A stretch of DNA of 64,000 nt from Geodermatophilus siccatus (GCF_900103785.1 NZ_FNHE01000009.1:124001-188000); one strand, 5' to 3'. Positions 26,601 to 35,712 are shown, numbered from the stretch's first letter. Translations and numbers: made by a program. Notes: a model not told the origin generated them from the sequence alone.

Positions 26601-26750
26601 CGGTTCTCCACCTCCTCCCTCCGAGGGGGTCCGGGAGGGAGCGGGTCCCGCGGCGCGCCGGTGGGGCGGCCGCACCGGGGGCGGCGGTGACGGTTACCGT
26701 TCCGTCGCGGCACCGTGCCGCGAGCGTCAGGACCGAGCGGGGGGAGCCCG

Positions 26751-27386
26751 ATGGACGCCGTTGGCGCCGTCCGTCCGGAGGTGGACGACGAGGCCGAGGT
26801 GACCCCGCGGGAGCACCGCTACCCGGTCAGCACCCGCGTCGAGCAGGTCACCGGCGAGACGGTCGTGGTGCGCCCCTCGGTCGGCGACTTCGCCGACCAG
26901 GAGGTCGTCCGGGCCGGTGACCACGTGCAGGTCTTCTGGCGGGACGCCACCGCCGTGTGGGCGCTGCCCGCGCAGGTCGACGTCGTCGAGCGCGGCGCCG
27001 TCCCCCGCTGGCACCTGACCGTCCTCGGGCCCGCGGAGTCCATCCAGCGGCGCGAGGCGGTCCGCGCCCGCCTCGCGGTGCCGGTCACCGTGGTGCTCGG
27101 CTCGATCGACCTGCAGGGCGAGGTCGTCGACCTCAGCGAGCGCGGCATCCGCGCCGTCCTCGACGCCTCCGGCAGCCCGCCGGTGCCGGGCAGCGTCGTC
27201 CCGCTGACCGTGCACCTCGAGGACGGTGACGTCACGGCGCGCGCCGAGGTCGTGTGGCACCACACCCGGGCCGGCCGCTGGGCCGTCTCGCTGCGCTTCC
27301 TCGACCTGCCCGAGCGGGAGCAGGACCGGGTCCGCCGCCGGGTGTTCCAGGCGATGCGCGAGGAGCGCGCCCGCCACTCCTCCTGA
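26751..27386 (+). CDS. PilZ-domain c-di-GMP receptor protein 1
   Basis: 211 residues. The N-terminal YcgR-like barrel (about 20-95; RAGDHVQVFWRD) is followed by PilZ (about 97-205), with the ligand motif RREAVR (RxxxR type, near 100) and DLSERGIRAVL (D-x-S-x-x-G). ATG 26751 follows GGGGGGAG. Flagellar-brake YcgR proteins share this two-domain layout, but no motility genes are visible in the window. Together with its paralogue downstream and the divergent GGDEF-EAL gene it forms a compact signal-maker plus receptor cluster. Confidence 0.88.
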   Translation: MDAVGAVRPEVDDEAEVTPREHRYPVSTRVEQVTGETVVVRPSVGDFADQEVVRAGDHVQVFWRDATAVWALPAQVDVVERGAVPRWHLTVLGPAESIQRREAVRARLAVPVTVVLGSIDLQGEVVDLSERGIRAVLDASGSPPVPGSVVPLTVHLEDGDVTARAEVVWHHTRAGRWAVSLRFLDLPEREQDRVRRRVFQAMREERARHSS

Positions 27387-27486
27387 GGGACCCACCCGGC
27401 GCGGACGCTCAAGGTGCGGCGGGATCTGCCGATGTACCAGCGGCGGCTGAACCGAGACGCCGCAGGCACAGAACCGGGAGGTCCCC

Positions 27487-28146
27487 ATGAGCGACGTCGG
27501 CGGCGACCGGCCGACCGTAGGCACCGAGGTCCAGTTGACCCCTCTCAGGAAGGGTGTCTCGCTGACCGGGTCGGTCGAGACCGTGGTGGGCGGCACGCTG
27601 GCCGACTCGAGACTCGTGGTCCGCCCGGACGCCCCCCAGCTCGCGAAGGCGTGGGCGATCAAGGCCGGCGACCGGGTCGAGGTCTTCTGGCGCGAACTCG
27701 GGGTCGGCCTGGCCCTGCCGACCCAGGTCGTGGACGTCTCGTCCGGGGACGACGCCTGCTGGCAGCTGCGGGTGACCGGCCCGGCCGAGCCCAGCCAGCG
27801 CCGCCAGGCGGTGCGCGCCGGGGTGCAGGTGCCGATCCGGGTGCACGTCGACGGCACCGACACGGTGGGCGAGACCGCCGACCTCAGCGAGGCCGGCTGC
27901 CGCGTCCTGGTCGACGGGTGGGGGCTGCCCCCGGAGCCCGGCCTGCCCGCGGAGATCGCCCTCGACCTGGAGGACGGCGAGCTGATCGCGCCGGCCCGGG
28001 TCGTGCGCGTGCTGGTGCGCGGCGCCCGCTGGTACATCTCCCTGGAGCTCAGGGACCCGTCCGAGCAGACGCGGGACCGGCTGCGGCGGCGCGTCTTCGC
28101 GGAACTGCGCGCCGAGCGCGCCCGGCGGGCCGACGCCGATGGATGA
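27487..28146 (+). CDS. PilZ-domain c-di-GMP receptor protein 2
   Basis: 219 residues, paralogous to the gene 100 bases upstream: KAGDHV/KAGDRVEVFWRELGVG, then QRRQAVRAGVQVP (RxxxR type) and DLSEAGCRVLVD. The C-terminal helices are Arg-rich (RDRLRRRVFAELRAERARR), as in the first copy. GGGAGG sits 5 bases before the ATG. The retained ligand residues in both copies suggest both still bind c-di-GMP, with outputs diverging in the N-terminal barrels. Confidence 0.88.
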   Translation: MSDVGGDRPTVGTEVQLTPLRKGVSLTGSVETVVGGTLADSRLVVRPDAPQLAKAWAIKAGDRVEVFWRELGVGLALPTQVVDVSSGDDACWQLRVTGPAEPSQRRQAVRAGVQVPIRVHVDGTDTVGETADLSEAGCRVLVDGWGLPPEPGLPAEIALDLEDGELIAPARVVRVLVRGARWYISLELRDPSEQTRDRLRRRVFAELRAERARRADADG

Positions 28147-28202
28147 CGTCCCGCAGGGCAGGCTCCGACTAGAAGCCCCACCAGCGGGATAGTCCCCGGG
28201 GT

Positions 28203-29900
28203 GTGACCGTCCCCGCCCGCCTGCCCGAGGCCCTCACCGCCCTGCGGGACGCCGTCGCGGCCGCCCCGCTCGGCCTGGCCACGCCCGGCAGCGAGGCCGC
28301 CCGGCGCGCGGCCCGCGGGGTGGTCGAGCAGGTCGACGACTACCTGCTGCCACGGCTGCGCGACCTCGACGCCCCGCTGCTCACCGTCGTCGGCGGCTCG
28401 ACCGGGGCCGGCAAGTCCACGCTGGTCAACAGCCTCGTCGGCGCCCCGGTCACCACGCCGGGCGTGCTGCGGCCGACCACCCGGGCGCCGGTGCTGGTCT
28501 GCGCGCGCACCGACGTCCCCGCCTTCGAGGGCGACCGGGTGCTGCCCGGCCTCGCCCGGGTCACCGGCGGGGCCGGCAGCCCGGGCACGCTGCAGCTGGT
28601 GCCGCGGGACGACGTCCCGCCCGGCCTGGCGCTGCTCGACGCCCCCGATGTCGACTCGGTCGTGGAGTCCAACCGCGAGCTGGCCGCCCAGCTGCTGGCC
28701 GCCGCCGACCTGTGGGTCTTCGTCACCACCGCGGCCCGCTACGCCGACGCCGTCCCGTGGGACGTGCTGCGGACGGCGCAGGAGCGCGGCACCGCGCTGG
28801 CCGTCGTCCTGGACCGGGTGCCGCCGGGCGCTGCCGACGAGATCGCCCCCGACCTCGCCGGGATGCTCGACCGCGCCGGGCTGGCCGGGGTGCGGCTGTT
28901 CGTCGTCGAGGAGCGGCCGCTCGTCGACGGCTTCCTCCCGGAGGACCAGGTCGCCCCGCTGCGTGGCTGGCTGCACGCGCTCGCCGCCGACCAGGAGCAG
29001 CGGGCCGCCGTCGTCCGGCAGACCCTCACCGGCGCGCTGGCCAGCCTGGAGGACCGGGTGGCGGGCATCGCTGCTGAGGTCGAGCAGCAGGCGCAGGCCG
29101 CCCGCGCGCTGCGGGAGGCCGCCGCCGCGTCCTACACCGCCGCCTACGAGGGCATCGACGAGGGCGTGCGCAGCGGCAGCCTGCTGCGCGGCGAGGTCCT
29201 GGCCCGCTGGCAGGAGTTCGTCGGCACCGGCGAGTGGATGCGCTCGCTGCAGAGCTCGATCGGCCGGCTGCGCGACCGGGTCTCCGCCGCGATCACCGGC
29301 CGCCCCTCACCCGCCGCCGAACTGCAGGGAGCCCTGGAGACCAGCGTCGAGACGCTGCTGCGCGCCGAGGCCGACCGCGCCGCCGAGCGCACGGTCACCG
29401 TCTGGCGGGCGCTGCCCGGCGGGCCACCGCTGCTGTCGGCCGCCGACACCGACCTCGACCGGGTCTCGCCGGACTTCTCCGAGGCCGCCGCGGCGCAGGT
29501 CCGCGACTGGCAGGGCTACGTGCTCGACCTGGTCCGTGAGGAGGGCGCGGGCAAGCGCACCCAGGCCCGGGTGCTCTCCTGGGGGGTCAACGGCGCCGGT
29601 GCCGCGGTCATGGTCGCCGTCTTCGCGCACACCGGCGGGCTCACCGGCGGGGAGGTGGCGGTGGCCGGCGGGACGACGGCGCTGGGCCAGCGGCTGCTGG
29701 AGGCGGTGTTCGGCGACGCCGCCGTCCGCTCCCTGGCCGCCCGTGCCCGGGAGGACCTGCAGGCCCGCGTCGACGCGCTGCTGCGCTACGAGCAGGGCCG
29801 CTTCGACGCGCTGGTCGACACGGCCGGGCCGGGCCCCGACGCCGCCGCCGAGCTGCGGACCGCCGCGGCCGCGCTGGCCGCGGCCCGGGACCGGGCATGA
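28203..29900 (+). CDS. Dynamin/Era-like membrane GTPase, first of coupled pair
   Basis: 565 residues. The P-loop GGSTGAGKST is at 64-73, the switch-I region has VTTPGVLRPTT, and switch-II reads DAPDVDSV near 145. A classical NKxD is replaced by LDRV, so nucleotide specificity may differ. Long helices follow, and a weakly hydrophobic paddle (VLSWGVNGAGAAVMVAVFAHTGG near 460) lies before the last helix bundle. GTG 28203 follows GATAGTCCCCGGGGT with no good ribosome site. The stop overlaps the next ATG by four bases, showing a translationally coupled GTPase pair, comparable with the IniA/IniC pair at the window start. Confidence 0.82.
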   Translation: MTVPARLPEALTALRDAVAAAPLGLATPGSEAARRAARGVVEQVDDYLLPRLRDLDAPLLTVVGGSTGAGKSTLVNSLVGAPVTTPGVLRPTTRAPVLVCARTDVPAFEGDRVLPGLARVTGGAGSPGTLQLVPRDDVPPGLALLDAPDVDSVVESNRELAAQLLAAADLWVFVTTAARYADAVPWDVLRTAQERGTALAVVLDRVPPGAADEIAPDLAGMLDRAGLAGVRLFVVEERPLVDGFLPEDQVAPLRGWLHALAADQEQRAAVVRQTLTGALASLEDRVAGIAAEVEQQAQAARALREAAAASYTAAYEGIDEGVRSGSLLRGEVLARWQEFVGTGEWMRSLQSSIGRLRDRVSAAITGRPSPAAELQGALETSVETLLRAEADRAAERTVTVWRALPGGPPLLSAADTDLDRVSPDFSEAAAAQVRDWQGYVLDLVREEGAGKRTQARVLSWGVNGAGAAVMVAVFAHTGGLTGGEVAVAGGTTALGQRLLEAVFGDAAVRSLAARAREDLQARVDALLRYEQGRFDALVDTAGPGPDAAAELRTAAAALAAARDRA

Positions 29901-31519
29901 GGGGACGGACGCCGCCGCTGGCCGACCGGCTGGCGGCGCTGCGCGAGGCCGTCGAGGTCGCCGACGGCCGCCTCGAGGTCCCGGAGCTGGCCCAGGCCCG
30001 GACGCTGCTGGCCAAGGCCGGTGCCCGCGAGGCGCTCGGCGACGCCACCGTCGTCGCGCTGGCCGGTGCCACCGGCAGCGGCAAGTCCACGCTGTTCAAC
30101 GCGCTCTCGGGCAGCGAGGTGAGCACCCCCGGCGTCCGCCGGCCGACCACCGGGGTGGCGCACGCGACCGTGTGGGGCGGCAACGACGACCCCACCCACC
30201 CGACCGACCGGCTGCTCGACTGGCTGCAGGTGCCGCGCCGGCACCGGCACGCCCCCGAGCCGGCACTGGACGGCCTGGTGCTGCTGGACCTGCCCGACCA
30301 CGACAGCGTGCGGCTCGAGCACCGGCTGGAGGTCGACCGGCTGGTGCAGCTGGTCGACGTGCTGGTGTGGGTGCTCGACCCCGAGAAGTACGCCGACGCC
30401 GCCGTCCACGAGCGCTACCTGGTCCCGCTGGCCGGGCACGCGGGCGTGCTGCTCGTCGTCCTCAACCAGGTCGACCGGCTCGACCCCGCGGCCGTGCGGG
30501 CCTGCCTGACCGACCTGCGCGGCCTGCTCGACCGGGAGGGCCTGGCGGACACGCCACTGCTCGCCGTCTCCGGGCGCACCGGCACCGGTCTCGGCGAGCT
30601 GCGTGCCGACCTGGCCCGGCGGGTGTCGGCCCGGCGGGCGGCGACCGACCGGCTCACCGCCGACGTCCGCGGGGTGGCGACGGCGCTGGCGGCGCACTGT
30701 GCTGCCGGCTCCCCGGCCCACGGCGGGAGCGGTGTGGGCCGGGCCGAGCGCGAGCAGCTCACCGATGCGCTGGCCGAGGCGGCCGGGGTGCCCGCGGTCA
30801 CCGCCGCCGTCGAGCGGTCCGTGCGCCGCAGCGGGACGGCGGCCACCGGCTGGCCGCTGGTGCGCTGGACGCGGAAGCTGCGCCCGGACCCGCTCGAGCG
30901 GCTGCACCTGGGACAGGGCGCGGACGACGACGGGGCGGTGGTGGCCCGCACGTCGCTGCCGGCCGCGGGCGCGGTGCAGCGGGCCGGGGTGACCCGGGCG
31001 GTGCGCGCGGCGCGGGAGGCCGCGGGGGAGGGCCTGCCCGAGGCGTGGCGCGACGAGCTGCGGCGGACCGTCGAGGTGTCGGAGGAACGGCTGGCCGACC
31101 GGCTCGACCAGGCCGTCGCCGGCACCGACCTCGGTCCGCAGCGCACCCCGCTGTGGCAGCGCGCGGTGGGCGGGCTGCAGTGGCTGCTCACCCTGGTCGC
31201 GCTGGCGGGCGCGCTGTGGCTGCTGGCGCTGGTGGTCCTCGGCTTCTTCCAGCTCGACGACGTCGTCCCGCTGCCCCGGGTGGAGGGGCTGCCGCTGCCC
31301 ACGCTGCTGCTGGTCGGCGGGTTGCTGGCCGGGGCGCTGCTGGCGCTGGTCGCCCGGCCACTGGTGGGGCTCCGGGCACGTCGGCGCGCGCGGCGGGCCG
31401 AGCAGCGGCTCCACGCGGCGGTGGACGTCGTCGCGCAGGAGGAGGTGCTGGCCCCGATGGCCGAGGTCCGCGAGGACCACGACCGCTACTGCGCCGCCGT
31501 GACCAGAGCACGTAAGTAG
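29897..31519 (+). CDS. Dynamin/Era-like membrane GTPase, second of coupled pair
   Basis: 540 residues. P-loop GATGSGKST at 57-65, STPGVRRPTT switch I, DLPDHDSV switch II near 131 and NQVD near 191 give a complete GTPase set. The C-terminal third has two clear transmembrane helices (LLTLVALAGALWLLALVVLGFF and LLLVGGLLAGALLALVARPLV), then a basic coiled tail. It is translated from the ATGA overlap with the preceding GTPase, so a hetero-oligomer acting at the membrane is likely. The biological role is unknown. Confidence 0.85.
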   Translation: MRGRTPPLADRLAALREAVEVADGRLEVPELAQARTLLAKAGAREALGDATVVALAGATGSGKSTLFNALSGSEVSTPGVRRPTTGVAHATVWGGNDDPTHPTDRLLDWLQVPRRHRHAPEPALDGLVLLDLPDHDSVRLEHRLEVDRLVQLVDVLVWVLDPEKYADAAVHERYLVPLAGHAGVLLVVLNQVDRLDPAAVRACLTDLRGLLDREGLADTPLLAVSGRTGTGLGELRADLARRVSARRAATDRLTADVRGVATALAAHCAAGSPAHGGSGVGRAEREQLTDALAEAAGVPAVTAAVERSVRRSGTAATGWPLVRWTRKLRPDPLERLHLGQGADDDGAVVARTSLPAAGAVQRAGVTRAVRAAREAAGEGLPEAWRDELRRTVEVSEERLADRLDQAVAGTDLGPQRTPLWQRAVGGLQWLLTLVALAGALWLLALVVLGFFQLDDVVPLPRVEGLPLPTLLLVGGLLAGALLALVARPLVGLRARRRARRAEQRLHAAVDVVAQEEVLAPMAEVREDHDRYCAAVTRARK

Positions 31520-31590
31520 TCGGCTCCGGGTCCCCCGGCCGGGACACGGGCTGGGGCTCAACGCCCGTCGGGACGGCACCTGGCCGCGGT

Positions 31591-31607
31591 GCGATCCGGA
31601 GGATCGC
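31591..31607 (-). terminator. Conserved 3' hairpin of HATPase gene, copy 1
   Basis: GCGATCC-GGA-GGATCGC, a 7-bp stem with a 3-base loop, sits 11 bases beyond the stop of the HATPase gene. The flanks CCTGGCCGCGGT and GATGTCAC are also found around a second hairpin at 44303-44320, after a paralogous gene, with one A-T pair replaced by G-C. A transcript-end or RNA-stability element is inferred. Confidence 0.5.
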
Positions 31608-31618
31608 GATGTCACGGC

Positions 31619-32110
31619 TCAGTCGCGGTGGTGCTCTCCGGCGCGCGGCTCGGGCACGGAACCGGTCTCCAGGGGGGCCAGGCCGTTGGGCAGCATCGCC
31701 CAGACGTGCTTGCGGCCCGGGCGGCTCTCCCAGCCGTAGTCGGTGGACAGCTGCGCCACCAGGTGCAGCCCCATGCCGCCGAGCGCCGGGTCGCGGTCGA
31801 CGGCGGGGACCGGCGGGCGGTCGGGTGCCTCGTCGCTGAGGTCGAGCAGCCAGCCGTCGGTGCCCGCGACGACGAGCGCGCGCACCGCGCCGCCGCCGTG
31901 CCGCAGCGCGTTGGACGCCAGCTCCTCGAACACCAGCAGCAGCCCGTCGCGGGCGTCGTCGGTGGACGTCGAGCAGACCGACGGGTGGGCGACGCGTGCC
32001 CGCAGGTCGGCCCGGACGCGGGAGACGACGTGCATCGCCTCGAGCTGCCAGTGCCACACGTCGCCCGCGAGGGACGGCACGGGTGCGTGCGGCCACGGCT
32101 CCTGGCCCAA
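31619..32110 (-). CDS. HATPase_c anti-sigma/RsbW-like regulatory ATP-binding protein 1
   Basis: 163 residues from a TTG start at 32110, chosen because GGAGGAGG lies 5 bases upstream and no better start exists. The N-box FEELASNALRHG and GGMGLHLVAQLS (G-box) are the ATP-binding signature of the GHKL fold used by anti-sigma factor kinases. SRVRADLRARV is the usual first helix. It likely phosphorylates an anti-anti-sigma factor or binds a sigma factor. It diverges from a GAF-ANTAR gene and has a shorter paralogue at 44.3 kb; this copy has about 22 extra C-terminal residues. No STAS partner is in the window, but a SpoIIE-type phosphatase is at 37.2 kb. Confidence 0.82.
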   Translation of the reverse strand: MGQEPWPHAPVPSLAGDVWHWQLEAMHVVSRVRADLRARVAHPSVCSTSTDDARDGLLLVFEELASNALRHGGGAVRALVVAGTDGWLLDLSDEAPDRPPVPAVDRDPALGGMGLHLVAQLSTDYGWESRPGRKHVWAMLPNGLAPLETGSVPEPRAGEHHRD

Positions 32111-32264
32111 GGCAACCTCCTCCGCCGTCGCTGGGCGATCAGGTCGGGGTGGACCCACCACCGACCCGCTCTCCCATCCTGACCGAAAGGCCCGTTTCCC
32201 GCAGCGGCGGCCCCCGGAGGGTCGTCTCCGGCTCCCTACGGCGTGCGTGGGGCAGACTGGCCGC

Positions 32265-32954
32265 GTGCAGGAGCTGTGGCGGGCCCTGAGCCAGGTGGCG
32301 CTGGCCGACAGGAGTCTCGACGACGTCCTCGGGGAGGTCACCGACATCGCCGCCCGCAGCATCCCCGGTGCCGAGGCCACCTCGATCACCCTGGTCCGCG
32401 GGGACAAGGCCTTCACCGCCGCGCACACCGGTGAGATGGCGCTGGCCGCCGACGAGCTGCAGTACGAGCGCGGCTACGGGCCCTGCATGGACGCCGGCCG
32501 GGCCGGCGTGGTGCTGCGGGTCGACGACATGCGCACCGAGCAGCGCTGGCGCGAGTACACCGCCCGGGTGCTCGAGGTCGGCGTCCGGAGCTCGCTGTCG
32601 ATGCCGCTGCCCTACCAGGGCAGCTCGATCGGCGCGCTGAACATCTACTCCACCCAGCCGGCGGCCTTCGCCTCGCAGGACTCGGAGGAGGCGGCGACCG
32701 CGGTGGCCGAGGCCGTCGCGGTCCTGGTGGCCAACGCCGACGCGCACGACCGGCTGGGCGCGCACGCCCACAACATGCGGCTGGCGATGGAGTCGCGTGC
32801 GGTGATTGAGCAGGCCAAGGGCGTGCTGATGGCCCAGCAGGGGGTCGACGCCGAGCAGGCGTTCGAGGTCATGCGGGACGCATCGCAGCGCTACAACCGC
32901 AAGCTGCGCGACATCGCCCGCGGCATCGTCGAGTCCACCCAGCGGCGCCAGTAG
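32265..32954 (+). CDS. GAF-ANTAR transcription antitermination regulator
   Basis: 229 residues from GTG 32265. The GAF domain (about 15-155; ATSITLVRGDKAFTAAHTGE, GYGPCMDAGRAG) senses a ligand or light/redox cue. The ANTAR domain (about 165-225) is helical with AVIEQAKGVLMAQQGVDAEQAFEVMRDASQRYNRKLRDIA, the classical ANTAR core that binds paired RNA hairpins to prevent termination. Such proteins are abundant in Geodermatophilaceae and mycobacteria. Its RNA targets are not identifiable here. It is divergent from the HATPase gene with a 154-base shared upstream region. Confidence 0.92.
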   Translation: MQELWRALSQVALADRSLDDVLGEVTDIAARSIPGAEATSITLVRGDKAFTAAHTGEMALAADELQYERGYGPCMDAGRAGVVLRVDDMRTEQRWREYTARVLEVGVRSSLSMPLPYQGSSIGALNIYSTQPAAFASQDSEEAATAVAEAVAVLVANADAHDRLGAHAHNMRLAMESRAVIEQAKGVLMAQQGVDAEQAFEVMRDASQRYNRKLRDIARGIVESTQRRQ

Positions 32955-32959
32955 GAGGA

Positions 32960-33079
32960 CCGCCCCCCACGCCTCGTGGGAGGACCCCTGCGGAGAACCC
33001 TCCTCCCCACCCCTCGCAGGCTCGGGACGGGGCCTCGCGGCGAGCCTCGGGACGGGGCCGGCGGGGCCCTGGAGGGCGG
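32960..33079 (+). terminator. Dispersed hairpin element, copy 3
   Basis: Arms CCGCCC (32960-32965) and GGGCGG (33074-33079) enclose CCTCGCAGGCTCGGGACGGGG and a partly duplicated CTCGGGACGGGGCCGGCGG. It lies between the convergent GAF-ANTAR and nucleoside hydrolase genes. It is the longest copy, with an internal repeat of the core. Confidence 0.5.
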
Positions 33080-33089
33080 CCGGTCTGCC

Positions 33090-34034
33090 TCAGTTCCGCG
33101 GGTTCAGCCCCTCCAGCCGGCTGACGAGGAACTCCACCGCCGCGGCGCTGTCCACGGTCTCCGCCACCTCGACCGCGGTGGGGGACGACGAGACGCTGCG
33201 CCGGTCGACCAGCGTCTGCCCGCGGCCGGCGCCCAGGGTGGTGTCGACGACGACGTCCCGCCGCACGGTGCCCAGCGTGCCGGGCGCGATCGCCTCGGTC
33301 AGCGCCAGCGCGTCGTGCAGCACGACGCCGGTCGTGCCGTAGCTGGTGCGGGCGTGGTCGACGTACTGCTGCAGGATCGCCGCGGCGGTCGCCCCGACCG
33401 GCCCGGCCGCGGCGAACCGGGCGATGCCGTCGGCGTCGAGCACGGTCGGCAGCGTGACGTCCAGGCCGACCAGCACGGTGGGGACGCCGGAGCCGAGCAC
33501 CCGCTGGGCGGCCTCCGGGTCGGCCCACACGTTGAACTCCGCGGCCGCGGTGACGTTGCCGCCGCGCGCGGCCGAGCCGCCCATCAGCACCAGCCGGCCG
33601 ATCCGCTCGGCGGCCTCGGGGTAGGTGGCCAGCAGCAGCGCGACGTTCGTCCACGGGCCGATCGCGGCCACCGTCACCGGCGTCTCCGCGGCCAGCAGCA
33701 CCTCGGCCATCGCGACCACCGCCGGGCGCGGGTCCGGAGCGGCCGGCGAGGGCTCCAGCCGGACGCCGCCCAGGCCGGTCTCGCCGTGCACGTGGCCGGC
33801 CCGCTCGGGCTGCCGGTAGACCAGCGAGTCGCGGGCCCCGGCGGCCACCGGGACGTCGGAGCGCCCGGCCAGGTGCAGCACCCGCAGCGCGTTGTCGGTG
33901 GTCTGCGCCAGCTCGACGTTGCCGTGCACCGTGGTGACCAGCCGCAGGTCGACCTCCGGGCTGGCCAGCGCCAGCAGGATGGCCAGGGCGTCGTCGATGC
34001 CGGGGTCGGTGTCGATCACGAGGGGGGTCGCCAC
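33090..34034 (-). CDS. Inosine-uridine preferring nucleoside hydrolase
   Basis: 314 residues. DTDPGIDDAL at 8-17 is the calcium-binding signature of the IU-nucleoside hydrolase family. TTVHGNV, VLMGGSAARGGNVTAAAEFNVWADPEAA and VGLDVT match the other conserved blocks, the Asn in EFNVWAD being a ligand contact. It cleaves the N-glycosidic bond of (ribo)nucleosides for salvage. It is followed downstream by nothing on its strand; the permease gene upstream starts 13 bases away on the same strand, so uptake and hydrolysis may be co-transcribed, although the permease looks like an amino-acid type. Confidence 0.93.
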   Translation of the reverse strand: MATPLVIDTDPGIDDALAILLALASPEVDLRLVTTVHGNVELAQTTDNALRVLHLAGRSDVPVAAGARDSLVYRQPERAGHVHGETGLGGVRLEPSPAAPDPRPAVVAMAEVLLAAETPVTVAAIGPWTNVALLLATYPEAAERIGRLVLMGGSAARGGNVTAAAEFNVWADPEAAQRVLGSGVPTVLVGLDVTLPTVLDADGIARFAAAGPVGATAAAILQQYVDHARTSYGTTGVVLHDALALTEAIAPGTLGTVRRDVVVDTTLGAGRGQTLVDRRSVSSSPTAVEVAETVDSAAAVEFLVSRLEGLNPRN

Positions 34035-34047
34035 GGGCCCGATCCTG

Positions 34048-35397
34048 TCAGCCGCGCGGAGCGCCCCCGGCGGCGCTCGGCCGACGTCCCGCCAGCCGGG
34101 TGACCAGGTACAGCACGACGCCGGCCAGCAGCAGCAGCGCGGCCAGACCCCAGACCTGCGCCTCCTGCTGCCACAGGAGCAGCAGGCAGGAGGCGATGCC
34201 GAGCACCGGCAGCACCGTCGGGGCGCGGAAGTGCTCGGTCGCCACGGAGTCGCGGCGCAGCACCAGCACCGCGGTGTTCGTGCTGAGGAAGACGAACAGC
34301 AGCAGGAGCACCACGGTGTTGGCCAGCGTGGACAGGTCGCCGACGAGGGTCAGCGCCATCGCGACCAGGGTGGTGACGGCGATCGCCACCCACGGCGTCC
34401 GGCGGTTCGGCAGCACCCGGCCGAGGACGCCGGGCAGCAGCCGTTGCTCGGCCATCCCGTACGTCATCCGGCTGGCCATGATCATGGTGAGCAGCGCGCC
34501 GTTGGCCACCGCGACGAGGGCCACCGCGCTGAACAGCCAGTCGGGGACCCCGGCGTCCGCGGCGCGCACCACCTCCAGCAGCGGGCCGGAGGACGCGGCG
34601 AGTTCCTCCGGGGGCAGCACCACCGAGGCCGCCAGGCCGACCAGCACGTAGACCACTCCGGCGGTGAGCAGCGCACCGAACAGCGCCCGTGGGTAGACCC
34701 GGCGCACGTCGCGCACCTCCTCGGCGAGGTTGGCCGAGGTCTCGAAGCCGACGAAGGAGTAGTAGGCCAGCAGCGCGGCGGCGAGCACCGCCGAGGTCGG
34801 GGCGACCCCGGGCGGGAACTCCACGGTGCGCCCCAGGTCGCCGTCCCCCCGGCCCAGCACCACCGCACCGAGGACGACGACGAGCACCAGCCCGGACACC
34901 TCGACGAGCGTCATCACCAGGTTGGCGCTCAGCGACTCGCGGATGCCGCGGGCGTTGAGCAGCGCCACCAGCAGCAGGAACACCAGTGCGGCCGGCGTCG
35001 CGGGCACGTCGAGGAAGACGCCGAGGTAGTCGCCGGCGAAGGCCAGCGCCAGCCCGGCCGCGCTGGTCACGCCGGCGGCGAGCATGGAGAAGCCCACGAG
35101 GAACGCGACGAGCGGCTGCCGGAAGGCTCGCTCGGCGTACACGGCCGACCCGCCGGCGCGCGGGTACTTGGTGGCCAGCTCCGCGTAGGACGCCGCGGTG
35201 AGCAGGGCCAGCAGCAGCGCGACGAGCAGCGGCACCCAGATCGCCCCGCCCACCTCCGCGGCCACCTGACCGGCCAGCGCGTAGACGCCGGCGCCGAGGA
35301 CGTCACCGAGGACGAACAGGAACAGCAGCGGCCCGGTGACGGCGCGGCGCAGCCGGGTGTCCGTCCGGTCGGCGGGTGGTGCGGCCCGGTCTGTCAC
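34048..35397 (-). CDS. APC-family amino-acid permease
   Basis: 449 residues with about 12 hydrophobic helices. GDVLGAGVYALAGQVAAEVGGAIWVPLL is the first-helix APC signature, and YYSFVGFETSANLAEEVRDVRRVYPRA is the conserved loop after helix 6. Substrate choice (amino acid, polyamine or urea-like) cannot be set. The stop lies 13 bases before the nucleoside hydrolase start on the same strand, giving a likely bicistron. A 12-bp palindrome at 35539-35550 in the upstream region could be its operator. Confidence 0.88.
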   Translation of the reverse strand: MTDRAAPPADRTDTRLRRAVTGPLLFLFVLGDVLGAGVYALAGQVAAEVGGAIWVPLLVALLLALLTAASYAELATKYPRAGGSAVYAERAFRQPLVAFLVGFSMLAAGVTSAAGLALAFAGDYLGVFLDVPATPAALVFLLLVALLNARGIRESLSANLVMTLVEVSGLVLVVVLGAVVLGRGDGDLGRTVEFPPGVAPTSAVLAAALLAYYSFVGFETSANLAEEVRDVRRVYPRALFGALLTAGVVYVLVGLAASVVLPPEELAASSGPLLEVVRAADAGVPDWLFSAVALVAVANGALLTMIMASRMTYGMAEQRLLPGVLGRVLPNRRTPWVAIAVTTLVAMALTLVGDLSTLANTVVLLLLFVFLSTNTAVLVLRRDSVATEHFRAPTVLPVLGIASCLLLLWQQEAQVWGLAALLLLAGVVLYLVTRLAGRRPSAAGGAPRG

Positions 35398-35538
35398 CGG
35401 TCGAGTCTCAGCAGGGCCGCACGGCCCGGCAACTCAGCGGACCGGGGGGTCCGGTACCTCGACACGCCGGGCGCGTCGGGACGCGTCCGGAGGTGACCGG
35501 TGCCCTGACCAGCGCGTTCCACGCTCAGGATCGGTGAT

Positions 35539-35550
35539 CTTGTCGACAAG
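35539..35550. promoter_or_regulatory. Perfect palindrome in the 315-base divergent region
   Basis: CTTGTCGACAAG is a perfect 12-bp palindrome within the gene-free stretch 35398-35712 that separates the leftward permease from the rightward Pro-rich gene. It could bind a TetR/GntR-type dimer. Apart from this the stretch shows no gene or repeat. Confidence 0.35.
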
Positions 35551-35712
35551 CGGTCGCCCGGGAGAGCGGGTCACCGTCCGCCGCGGGACGCCGTCGCAAC
35601 GGTTCGGTCACGCGCCCTCCGGGAGGTGTCGCAGGAGGCCGTCGCGCGGGGGCGTCGTCCCTACCGTTCTCCCTGTCCGCAGCGATCGCGGCACCGACCT
35701 GAGGAGAACGTC

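Noticed and set aside
26690..26700. ACGGTTACCGT palindrome between the GGDEF-EAL and PilZ genes
   Set aside because: Only 5-bp arms; too short to call a site, although it sits in the divergent promoter region.
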